Positions 1 through 5,678 of a stretch of 5,711 bases of DNA are shown piece by piece; the stretch's first letter is position 1; every line of letters begins with the position of its first letter. A program made the position numbers and the translations under genes. Source of the DNA: Clostridiales bacterium (GTDB taxonomy: Bacteria > Bacillota > Clostridia > Oscillospirales > Oscillospiraceae). The stretch covers positions 1-5,711 of the forward strand of contig JAHZFC010000136.1 of assembly GCA_019421525.1 (NCBI GenBank), written 5' to 3'. Below the pieces are notes generated by a model. The model saw nothing but the letters and a program-made list of their open reading frames with translations. It did no database searches and was not told the DNA's origin.

Positions 1-5
1 CGGGG

Positions 6-35
6 GCCTACTTTTCGCTCGTGCGAAAAGTAGGC
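6..35. repeat. Perfect 13-bp stem-loop, outer end of left arm
   Basis: The stem is GCCTACTTTTCGC at 6-18 pairing with 23-35, with a TCGT loop. With its flank to position 45 it is an inverted copy of 493-531. The two copies differ only at the two paired positions of one base pair (A10/T31 here). Confidence 0.85.
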
Positions 36-44
36 AAAAGCACG

Positions 45-117
45 CTTAGGGGGTGTGGCCCCGGATGAAGCTCCGGCCAGAGGGCGGCCGGGCTCCATAG
101 GGCCCGCACCCCCTAAG
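45..117. repeat. Long structured inverted repeat within left arm
   Basis: CTTAGGGGGTG at 45-55 pairs perfectly with 107-117. Further pairing follows inside: GGCCC at 57-61 with 100-104, and small internal hairpins such as CCGGA (61-65) with TCCGG (72-76). It sits at the place in the left arm that the 424-493 hairpin occupies in the right arm, but shares almost no sequence with it apart from the G-run/C-run base. Confidence 0.65.
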
Positions 118-368
118 AACCCCCGTTTTTACGGGAGCGCAGGATAGGGCGGTGCAATGTTCTCTTTCCGGCGCTGAGGTAAGCCGACGCTCCCTACTCC
201 TTATTTTCGCTGCCGCTCTCCTGACAGTTGTAGTACCTAGGCGGGCCCACGGGACACGCCTAGTCACAGCACAGGCCCAGCCAGGCGCTCTACCGTAGGT
301 TGCAAGCAGTACTACACTGGAACGTATCAGCGGCAGCGGAAAGCGGCGCTTTGTGTGTCCTGACTCTG

Positions 369-391
369 TGCGCCGGATGGGGTCCGGCGCA
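369..391. repeat. Perfect 9-bp stem-loop in right arm
   Basis: TGCGCCGGA at 369-377 pairs with 383-391 around a TGGGG loop. The left half (370-377) is one of the conserved blocks shared in inverted orientation with 167-174. Confidence 0.7.
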
Positions 392-423
392 TTACTTGGA
401 TGGGCCCTCGTAATAACGGGGGT

Positions 424-493
424 CCGGGGGGGCAGGCGCTTAGAACGAGAGCGCGCCCTTGGCGCTCGAAGTTCTTCCGCGCCTGACCCCCGG
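424..493. repeat. Long imperfect hairpin in right arm
   Basis: The base pairs a G-run (426-432) with a C-run (487-491). Next come CAGGCGC (433-439) with GCGCCTG (479-485), AGAAC (442-446) with GTTCT (471-475), and GAGCGC (449-454) with GCGCTC (462-467) around a 7-nt loop. It is the positional equivalent of 45-117 in the left arm. Confidence 0.7.
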
Positions 494-503
494 CGTGCTT
501 TTG

Positions 504-744
504 CCTTCTTTTCGCACGAGCGAAAAGAAGGTCGCCGTCAGGCGAAACCTGACCGTTTCTTTTGGCGCTGTCAAAAGAAATGGGGTCGGAGAAAACCCGT
601 ATCCAAGGGCAAAGCCCTTGGCTTTTGGGTACTTTTTGCAGGGAGCAAAAGTACCCTCGCCGGAGGCCGGGACGGCCTCGCGGGTTGCAAGGGCTATCGC
701 CCTTGTGAAAAGGAAGACTGCCGGAGGCCCTCCCTCCGGCAGTC
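504..744. repeat. Head-to-tail array of eight perfect stem-loops
   Basis: Eight different perfect stems follow one another: 504-531 (12 bp, ACGA loop), 537-553 (6 bp, GTCAGG), 556-580 (9 bp, TTTCTTTTG), 603-621 (8 bp, CCAAGGGC, AAA loop), 627-656 (GGGTACTTTT arm, one bulged T), 663-679 (7 bp, GAGGCCG), 688-705 (7 bp, CAAGGGC, TATC loop) and 716-744 (12 bp). A weaker GGGT/ACCC pairing at 583-598 fills the largest gap. The 603-621 and 688-705 hairpins share the same stem with different loops. The first belongs to the large inverted repeat and the last is the probable pepT terminator. No reading frame here looks coding. Confidence 0.75.
708..744 (-). terminator. Rho-independent terminator of pepT
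   Basis: A perfect 12-bp stem (GACTGCCGGAGG at 716-727 with 733-744, 5-nt loop) begins 8 nt after the pepT stop codon. Reading on the minus strand it is followed by TTCCTTTTC. On the plus strand CTTTGTTCT follows, so it could act in both directions. Confidence 0.8.
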
Positions 745-752
745 CTTTGTTC

Positions 753-1973
753 TCACAGCTTGGCGTACATGGCCACGATGTGCTTCAAGATCTCCACCAC
801 GCTGTCCATCTGCTCCACGCTGGCCAGCTCATAGGGCCCGTGGAAGTTATATCCCCCGGTGCCCAGGTTGGGACAGGGCAGGCCCATGTAGGACAGCCGC
901 GCCCCGTCGGTGCCTCCCCGGATGGGCTCCACCGTGGGGGCGACCCCGGCCAGCCGGGCGGCCGTTTTCGCGTTGTCCACCAGGTGCATGCAGTCGGCCA
1001 GCTTCTCCTTCATGTTGTAGTAGCTGTCCTTCACCGTCAGCTCCAGCCTGGCGGTGGGGTGGCCCGCCTGGACCTGGGCAGCGATACGCTCCATGAGGGC
1101 CTTCTTCTCCTCGAATTTGGCCCGGTCGTGGTCCCGGATGATGTAGTCCATCCGGGCGAAGGCCACGCTGCCCTCCAGCCGGTCCAGGTGGAAGAAGCCC
1201 TCGTATCCCTCCGTCTTTGCCGGGATGGCGTCGGCGGGCAGCAGAGCGTTGAACTCCTGGGCGATGAGCAGGGCGTTCTCCATGGTGTCCTTGGCGGACC
1301 CGGGGTGGACAGACACGCCGGTGATGTCCAGCCGGGCGGCGGCGGCGTTGAAGTTCTCATACTCGATGGACCCGGCGGCCCCGCCGTCCACGGTGTAGGC
1401 GTACCTGGCCCCGAAGGCAGCCACATCGAAGTGGTCCGGCCCCTCTCCGATCTCCTCGTCCGGGGTGAAGGCCACGCAGATGCGGCCGTGGGGCGCCCCC
1501 TCCGCCAGCAGCCGCTCGCACAGGGTCATGATCTCCGCCACCCCCGCCTTGTCGTCCGCCCCCAGCAGGGTGGAGCCGTCGGCGGTGATGAGGGTCTGCC
1601 CCTTGAGGCCGGACAGGAAGGGGAAATCCGCCGCCCGGATGACCCGCCCCTCTTTCGGCAACACAATGTCCCCGCCGTCATAATTTTCGTGGAGGATGGG
1701 GTCTACATTCTCCCCGGAGAAGGCGGGGGAGGTGTCCATGTGGGCCAAAAAGCCCAGGGCCGGGGCGTTCTCACAGCCCGGCGTGGCGGGCAGCCAGGCG
1801 GTGACGATGCAGTTTTCGTCCACGCTGGGGCTTTCCAGCCCCAGCGCCTTCAGCTCGTCCACCAGCAGCCTGGCCAGGTCCCACTGGCAGGGGGTGGAGG
1901 GGGTGACGCCCTGGTCATCCGCCGAGGTGGTGTGGACTTTCACATACTTCAATAGTCTCTCATAGGCGCGCAT
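753..1973 (-). CDS. pepT: Peptidase T (tripeptide aminopeptidase)
   Basis: PepT is a cytoplasmic zinc-dependent M20-family aminopeptidase that removes the N-terminal residue of tripeptides, completing peptide breakdown for amino-acid supply. The 406-residue product has the family's usual length (about 405-410) and all expected metal-site residues: H78 and D80 in GFLAHMDTSP, D140 in LLGADDKAGV, E173/E174 in TPDEEIG, D196 in YTVDGG and H378 in GGYNFHGPYE. The dimerisation-domain segment VSVHPGSAKDTMENA (220-234) is also intact. The ATG start matches the family start (MxxYERLLKYVKVHT) and has AAAGGAAG upstream at 1983-1990. It lies 30 bp downstream of the GNAT gene on the same strand, so co-transcription is likely, and a terminator follows at once. 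Nothing suggests it is broken. The symbol is assigned from family motifs and is firm. Confidence 0.97.
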   Translation of the reverse strand: MRAYERLLKYVKVHTTSADDQGVTPSTPCQWDLARLLVDELKALGLESPSVDENCIVTAWLPATPGCENAPALGFLAHMDTSPAFSGENVDPILHENYDGGDIVLPKEGRVIRAADFPFLSGLKGQTLITADGSTLLGADDKAGVAEIMTLCERLLAEGAPHGRICVAFTPDEEIGEGPDHFDVAAFGARYAYTVDGGAAGSIEYENFNAAAARLDITGVSVHPGSAKDTMENALLIAQEFNALLPADAIPAKTEGYEGFFHLDRLEGSVAFARMDYIIRDHDRAKFEEKKALMERIAAQVQAGHPTARLELTVKDSYYNMKEKLADCMHLVDNAKTAARLAGVAPTVEPIRGGTDGARLSYMGLPCPNLGTGGYNFHGPYELASVEQMDSVVEILKHIVAMYAKL

Positions 1974-2003
1974 GATATCTGACTTCCTTTCTGTGGATCG
2001 GTC

Positions 2004-2402
2004 TTATTGGATAAAGGCGATACAGCCTGTGTTCCCCACTTCAGTCCAGCCACAGGCGCGGTAGAAGGCCGTGGTCTTGTGGGTGTCATCGGTGAGGAGC
2101 ACCTTCTGCCGGACGTGGGCAAAGTCACCGCACAGCCGCTCAAGTAGGGCACGACCGATGCCCTGCCGCTGGTATCGGGCGAGCACCAGGAGGTCCTGGA
2201 CGTAGAGGATGGTCTCCCCATCCCCCACCGCCCGGATAAGGCCGACCAGCCGCTCCCCATCCCAGGCGGTATAGACGGCCAGGGACTGTCTGACCGCCCG
2301 CTCCAGACGGTCCGGGTCCCGGGTGTAGGCGGCCCAGCCCGCGTCGGCGTACAGCTCCAGCAGCTGCTCCCTGCTGGGAAGCAGTTCGATTTTGACTTCC
2401 AT
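2004..2402 (-). CDS. GNAT-family N-acetyltransferase
   Basis: This 132-residue single-domain protein should transfer an acetyl group from acetyl-CoA to an amine; the substrate cannot be read from the sequence. The acetyl-CoA-binding motif A is clear: strand LYVQDLLVL (66-74) leads into R-Y-Q-R-Q-G-I-G-R-A-L (76-86), the Q/RxxGxG/A loop. Motif B is TAFYRACGWTEVG (111-123), usual for small soluble GNATs. Strand AVYTAWDGERLVGLIRAV (42-59) matches the preceding beta sheet. The frame stays open upstream to 2474, but the start at 2402 is preferred because AAAGGAGG lies 7 nt before it. The gene follows the histidine kinase by 52 bp and precedes pepT by 30 bp. Its SD is partly buried in a perfect hairpin, which could limit translation. 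Confidence 0.92.
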   Translation of the reverse strand: MEVKIELLPSREQLLELYADAGWAAYTRDPDRLERAVRQSLAVYTAWDGERLVGLIRAVGDGETILYVQDLLVLARYQRQGIGRALLERLCGDFAHVRQKVLLTDDTHKTTAFYRACGWTEVGNTGCIAFIQ

Positions 2403-2410
2403 GATGACTT

Positions 2411-2438
2411 CCTCCTTTGATGTGTGTTTCATCAAAGG
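2411..2438 (-). promoter_or_regulatory. SD and SD-sequestering hairpin before GNAT gene
   Basis: On the minus strand CCTTTGATG (2438-2430) pairs perfectly over 9 bp with CATCAAAGG (2422-2414), with a 7-nt AAACACA loop. The right arm contains the first five bases of the SD AAAGGAGG (2418-2411) that decides the start at 2402. No U-tract follows, so a terminator role is unlikely. The layout suggests translational control, as in an RNA thermometer or a stability element, but this is inference. Confidence 0.6.
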
Positions 2439-2454
2439 GCGATACGCAACCGCA

Positions 2455-4311
2455 TCACTGCCGCCTCCATTCATTTGTCTGCTCTCCGCCCGGGCGCTCC
2501 CCTATGGCCGGCCCCCGCTGGGGATACCATCCGGTCTTCTCCTCCCCCGGGCTCCATGCCGGCCGCTCTTCCTGTGCCGGACGGTCGCTGGGGCATACGA
2601 TCTCCACCCTGGTCCCCCCCTGACAGGTGATCTCCACCGTGGCCTTCTCCCGGAAGATAAAATAGAGCCGCTTCTTGATGTTGGCGATCCCAATGTGCTG
2701 TGTGTCATCCTGCCAGATACTGGCCGGATCGTTCAGCTGTGCCAGCCGCTCCGCTGAGATGCCCCTGCCATCGTCCTGTACGCTCAGGCGGAGCTCCTCC
2801 CCCTGCCGGGCGATGGTCAGCCAGATGGTGCCGGATATGATCCCCGTGTCCTCGTCCAGCAGACCGTGGCGCAGACTGTTCTCCACCAGGGGCTGGAGGA
2901 TGCTTTTGAGCATCGGGCACAGCAGCGCCTCCTTGTCGGCATGGACCACGAACCGCGCCTGGTCGTTGGGGTGGAGGGATTCGATGCTCCAGTAGGACTG
3001 CACCGCATCCAGCTCCCGCTGTACGGTGGAAAACACCTCATCCTCCCGGATGCGCAGCTGGTTTTGCAGGATGCGCAGCAGCGCGGAGTTCACCCGGACC
3101 ACATCGTCGCACCGTCCCAGCCGGGCCAGGGAATTGACCGAGTTCATGGTATTGCAGATATAGTGGGTGTTGATCTGGGAGGAGAGCAGCTCATATTTCA
3201 TCTGCTGGGTCTGGTGTTCTGCCTGCAGCTCCTTGGCCTGGGCGGCCTGGATCTCCTGGAGCATATGGTTGAAGTACTCTCCCAGCTGGCCGATCTCGTT
3301 GCGCTGCTCCGGCGCCACCCGGACGGTCAGATCCCCCTGGGTGGCCCGCTCCATGCCGTCCCGCAGCACGCCGATGGGCTTGAGCAGCCAGTGGGAAAAG
3401 GGCACCACCAGCAGCACCAGCACCAGGCACACCAGCAAACACATCAGCAGAGACGTGGTGAGCACCGGCGTGAAGCGCGCATCGAACTGGCTGTTGGACA
3501 GATAGGCGATGACCTTCCAGCCGCTGGCAGAGATGGTCTCCGCAAGGTAATACCCCGTGCTGTCCCGCTCCTGAAAGGAGGCGTCTTCTGTGTGCTGGGC
3601 CAGGACCTGGTCGGCGTTGGACTGCTCTCCCGACCGGAAAAAGGCGGGCCCTTCCATGGTGGCGATGGCATATCCGGAAAACGCCCCTTCAGACAGGCGC
3701 AGGATATCCCGCTCCATCTGCTCGGTCCCGCAGACCATCCCCAGGGTATACCGCTGTCCCCCCGCCGTAAAGCTGCGCAGGTACAGGATGCTGTGCTCCT
3801 CCCTGTCCCCGTTCCGGCTATAAAACGGGGAGAACTCCTCCTGCACCGTCCCGTCCTTGACCCGGAAGGTCCAGTCCGCCTCCAGCATGCTGAGGTCGGC
3901 CTGACCCAGCGGCTCGGACGCAGCCAGGACCTGGCCATCCTTCCAGATCAGCACGTTGTGGATATCCGCCGTGCCGGAGGGCCTCATCTGCTCCAGCACC
4001 TGGCTCACCGCAGCCTGCGCCGCCTCCCCGGGCTCTCTCTCCCAGCGGGCGAGGGCAGCTCTCAGCTCCGGGGAGTCCACATAGAAATCGGAATACCCCA
4101 CCACACTGCGCACTGCCACGCCGATCTGGGCGGCCAGGACGTGCCCGGTGGACACCGCCTGCTCCATAGTCTGCCGCCGGAGCTGCGGCCGGTACAGGCC
4201 AAAGATGACCAGCACGACCAAAGCCACGCTGACTACCCCGCACAGCAGGATGCCCTTGAGCATGGCAAGGGTCAGCCGATTTCTCTTTTCTCCCCGACGC
4301 AATGGGCTCAT
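2455..4311 (-). CDS. YesM-type sensor histidine kinase (HPK7/LytS-like)
   Basis: This 618-residue membrane kinase should sense an external ligand and phosphorylate the adjacent response regulator. Order: short basic N-terminus, membrane helix at about 18-39, an extracytoplasmic Cache-like sensor region (about 40-285), a second helix at about 287-306, HAMP (about 307-359), a coiled linker, then the His_kinase dimerisation segment with H383 in QINTHYICNTMNS, and a HATPase_c domain with N-box QPLVENSLRHG (473-483, N478), G1 box DDGRG (513-517) and G2 box GIANIKKRL (541-549). The usual H-box is close to QINPHFLYNTLNS, so this one is divergent (T for P, Y-I for F-L, C for Y) but keeps the histidine. 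After the last strand (about 573) comes a 45-residue Pro/Glu/Gly-rich tail with no recognised domain. The start overlaps the regulator's stop as ATGA (4308-4311), with AAAAGGGG just upstream. Ligand unknown. Confidence 0.93.
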   Translation of the reverse strand: MSPLRRGEKRNRLTLAMLKGILLCGVVSVALVVLVIFGLYRPQLRRQTMEQAVSTGHVLAAQIGVAVRSVVGYSDFYVDSPELRAALARWEREPGEAAQAAVSQVLEQMRPSGTADIHNVLIWKDGQVLAASEPLGQADLSMLEADWTFRVKDGTVQEEFSPFYSRNGDREEHSILYLRSFTAGGQRYTLGMVCGTEQMERDILRLSEGAFSGYAIATMEGPAFFRSGEQSNADQVLAQHTEDASFQERDSTGYYLAETISASGWKVIAYLSNSQFDARFTPVLTTSLLMCLLVCLVLVLLVVPFSHWLLKPIGVLRDGMERATQGDLTVRVAPEQRNEIGQLGEYFNHMLQEIQAAQAKELQAEHQTQQMKYELLSSQINTHYICNTMNSVNSLARLGRCDDVVRVNSALLRILQNQLRIREDEVFSTVQRELDAVQSYWSIESLHPNDQARFVVHADKEALLCPMLKSILQPLVENSLRHGLLDEDTGIISGTIWLTIARQGEELRLSVQDDGRGISAERLAQLNDPASIWQDDTQHIGIANIKKRLYFIFREKATVEITCQGGTRVEIVCPSDRPAQEERPAWSPGEEKTGWYPQRGPAIGERPGGEQTNEWRRQ

Positions 4312-5321
4312 TCCCCTTTTCGGTAGTGGTTGGGCGACTGCCCGGTCCGCTGGTGGAAGGCATAGCTGAAATACTGGCTGCTCCGGTAGCCCACCCGCTC
4401 CGCCACCTCATAGATCTTGTAGTCCCCGGTACACAGCAGCCGCTTGGCCTCCCGGATGCGCAGCTCAGTGAGATAGTCGTTGATGGTACACCCCACCTTT
4501 TCCCGGAACAGCACCCCCAGGCGGCCATAGCTGATGCCCACGATCCGTGCCACGTCCTGGACGCTCAGATCCGGGTCCTGGAAATGGGCCTCCATATAGG
4601 CCCTGGCCTTGGACACCGTCTCCGGCTCCGGGGACTCCAGCCCGCTGGAGCGCAGATACCGGGGGCTCTTCCCCAACCCGGCCAGATAGACCCGCAGCGC
4701 GTCGAAAAAAGCCCTGGGATCCTCCTGGCCCCCCTCCTGCTCCGGCACCTCCATGCCCCGCTCTTCCATCAGCCGGAGGGCAAACTGCCGGGCAGGGCCC
4801 AGCAGCAGCTCATCCGGGAGATATCCGCCCAGCCGCAGGATGCCCTCCAGCTGCTCCTGCAATTTCCTGGGGTCATCTGCCGGCGCGGCGATCAGCTCAT
4901 AGATCCTGTTTTTCACCGCATTGAGGGCAAACGCCACCTGCTCGTCCAAGCTCTCCCGGATGGCTGCCAGCTTCCCGGTCAGCAGCTCCGGGGTGATGTC
5001 CTGCTTGAGCAGGTAATCCTTCGCCCCCTGGCGCAGCGCCGCCTGGACGGAGGCGAAATCATCATAGGCGCTCAAGATCAGAAACTGGACATAGGGGTCC
5101 TGCTTTTTGATGCGGGCCATCATCTCCAGCCCATCCATGGCGGGCATACGCACATCGGTGATCACGATCAGCGGACGGAACTGCTGGAACTTATGCAGGC
5201 CCTGCTTCCCGTTGGAGGCCGTCACCAGCCGGTAGCCCTCTGTCTCCCGTTCCACGATCGCGGAGAGGTCCTCCAGGATAAACGTGTCATCCTCCACCAC
5301 CATCAATCCCAACGGCCCCAC
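4308..5321 (-). CDS. AraC-type response regulator (YesN-like)
   Basis: This is a DNA-binding regulator, probably activated by phosphorylation from the overlapping kinase. With the GTG start it has 337 residues. The receiver domain (about 4-120) is complete: acidic pair D11/D12 in VVEDD, phosphoacceptor D56 in VITDVRMPAMDG, S84 in LILSAYDD and K106 in DYLLKQD. A linker of about 110 residues follows, short compared with many YesN proteins. The C-terminal AraC domain (about 236-334) has two helix-turn-helix units, LSVQDVARIVGISYGRLG and IYEVAERVGYRSSQYFSYAF, ending in the family signature RTGQSPNHYRK. GTG at 5321 is chosen because AAAAGGGGG lies 7 nt upstream and the receiver strand starts at once. 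In-frame ATGs at 5360 and 5357 would add 13 or 12 residues with only a weak SD. Symbol left blank because the regulon is unknown. Confidence 0.93.
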   Translation of the reverse strand: MGPLGLMVVEDDTFILEDLSAIVERETEGYRLVTASNGKQGLHKFQQFRPLIVITDVRMPAMDGLEMMARIKKQDPYVQFLILSAYDDFASVQAALRQGAKDYLLKQDITPELLTGKLAAIRESLDEQVAFALNAVKNRIYELIAAPADDPRKLQEQLEGILRLGGYLPDELLLGPARQFALRLMEERGMEVPEQEGGQEDPRAFFDALRVYLAGLGKSPRYLRSSGLESPEPETVSKARAYMEAHFQDPDLSVQDVARIVGISYGRLGVLFREKVGCTINDYLTELRIREAKRLLCTGDYKIYEVAERVGYRSSQYFSYAFHQRTGQSPNHYRKGE

Positions 5322-5328
5322 GGCTCCG

Positions 5329-5337
5329 CCCCCTTTT
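5329..5337 (-). promoter_or_regulatory. SD deciding the GTG start of the response regulator
   Basis: On the minus strand AAAAGGGGG is followed by 7 nt (CGGAGCC) and GTG at 5321-5319. The alternative ATG at 5360 has only a GCGGGGC stretch too far upstream to be convincing. Confidence 0.55.
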
Positions 5338-5399
5338 CTCTGTCCGCGGCACACCATCATGTCATAAATGCCCCGCTGGATGCAATATGATATCTATTG

Positions 5400-5427
5400 A
5401 TTATAGCACGTTCTCCGCTTTTCGCAA
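5400..5427 (-). promoter_or_regulatory. Extended -10 promoter for the regulator/kinase operon
   Basis: On the minus strand a perfect TATAAT (5405-5400) is preceded by TGC (5408-5406), an extended -10 element. A 16-bp spacer separates it from TTGCGA (5427-5422), a 4-of-6 match to the -35 consensus. Transcription would begin near 5393, giving a leader of about 70 nt to the GTG start. No other promoter this good is seen before the downstream genes, so it may serve all four. Confidence 0.7.
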
Positions 5428-5488
5428 CTGCTGATACGGTATATTGCGCCTGGAGCGCTCTGGCTCTCCCCTCCCTGCCCCCTGTAGG

Positions 5489-5520
5489 AAAATGTGATTT
5501 TCGAACAAAAATATGATTTT
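5489..5520. promoter_or_regulatory. Twin AAAAT-N3-ATTTT boxes, candidate regulator operator
   Basis: AAAATGTGATTTT (5489-5501) and AAAATATGATTTT (5508-5520) match at 12 of 13 positions and repeat every 19 bp, about two helical turns. Each is also a short dyad. The downstream copy ends about 30 bp before the plus-strand TATAAT, which would put it near -48, next to the -35 position. AraC-family activators usually bind paired direct repeats there, so the neighbouring response regulator is the natural candidate. Binding is inferred. Confidence 0.45.
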
Positions 5521-5549
5521 TTCGTATATATTCCTGTCATGATCAACAG

Positions 5550-5555
5550 TATAAT
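5550..5555 (+). promoter_or_regulatory. -10 element of rightward promoter
   Basis: A perfect TATAAT is followed by an AT-rich start region and leads to the plus-strand gene at 5679 after a leader of about 115 nt. No good -35 hexamer lies 16-18 bp upstream (5526-5533 reads ATATATTC), which fits an activator-dependent promoter. Confidence 0.45.
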
Positions 5556-5613
5556 ATTTCTTATCTTAAGATCGCGCCGTGATATTGCACACAGCGGCCG
5601 TCGGGCAGGAGAC

Positions 5614-5634
5614 GATCGCCGCTCACGGCGGATC
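5614..5634 (+). other. Leader hairpin before the rightward gene
   Basis: GATCGCCG (5614-5621) pairs with CGGCGGATC (5626-5634) around a CTCA loop, with one bulged G. It lies in the untranslated leader, 26 nt before the SD AAAAGGAGG at 5661-5669. No T-run follows, so it is not a terminator. Role unknown. Confidence 0.4.
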
Positions 5635-5678
5635 TGCGCGCGACCCGGAGATACCCTATCAAAAGGAGGACCCAAAGT

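Larger units (their letters stand above)
1..537. repeat. Large degenerate inverted repeat (about 235-bp arms), non-coding
   Basis: No credible gene lies here. Reading inward from both ends, inverted matching blocks occur in the same order and at nearly the same spacing: 7-45 with 493-531 (37 of 39), 119-133 with 409-423 (14 of 15), 167-174 with 370-377 (8 of 8), 208-217 with 329-338 (10 of 10) and 229-236 with 309-316 (8 of 8). The sums of paired coordinates stay between 538 and 546, so the symmetry centre is near 272. Sequence between the blocks has diverged, although several stretches form their own local hairpins. Weak matching continues to position 1 (opposite 537), so the left arm probably extends beyond the window. 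It resembles a miniature inverted-repeat element or two facing copies of a structured intergenic repeat. No transposase, tRNA or rRNA is visible. The family is not recognised. Confidence 0.7.

Noticed and set aside
119..135. CCCGT-TTTT-ACGGG hairpin as a terminator
   Set aside because: The stem is only 5 bp, the T-run forms the loop rather than a tail, and it coincides with a conserved block of the inverted repeat.
240..310. Possible tRNA on the minus strand, because GGTAGAGCGC resembles a D-arm
   Set aside because: There is no matching acceptor stem, no T-arm GGTTCGAATCC-like segment and no proper D-stem partner, so the likeness is local.
1..537. Assembly or amplification chimera creating a palindrome
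   Set aside because: A chimeric fold-back would give near-identical arms throughout. Here conserved blocks alternate with strongly diverged stretches and small length differences.
504..744. CRISPR array
   Set aside because: The hairpins differ in sequence and length and there is no constant repeat with regular spacers.
353..1955. Long plus-strand reading frames (353-1096 and 459-1955)
   Set aside because: They run antisense to pepT and through the hairpin array. Their translations are low-complexity Arg/Pro/Gly/Val/Gln-rich shadows of a GC-rich gene with no domain, while the minus strand gives a complete PepT with all metal ligands.
2403..2474. 24-residue N-terminal extension of the GNAT protein (ATG at 2474 or 2432)
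   Set aside because: These starts lack a good SD, one lies inside the hairpin stem, and the AAAGGAGG before 2402 is well placed.
2866..5390. Plus-strand frames opposite the kinase and regulator (2866-4326, 4302-5390)
   Set aside because: They are antisense shadows in high-GC DNA with His/Leu/Gln/Gly-rich composition and no motifs; the minus-strand genes are fully supported by domain motifs.
5394..5675. Minus-strand 93-codon frame in the divergent intergenic region
   Set aside because: It covers both predicted promoters and AT-rich operator sequence, has no SD of note and has no family resemblance.
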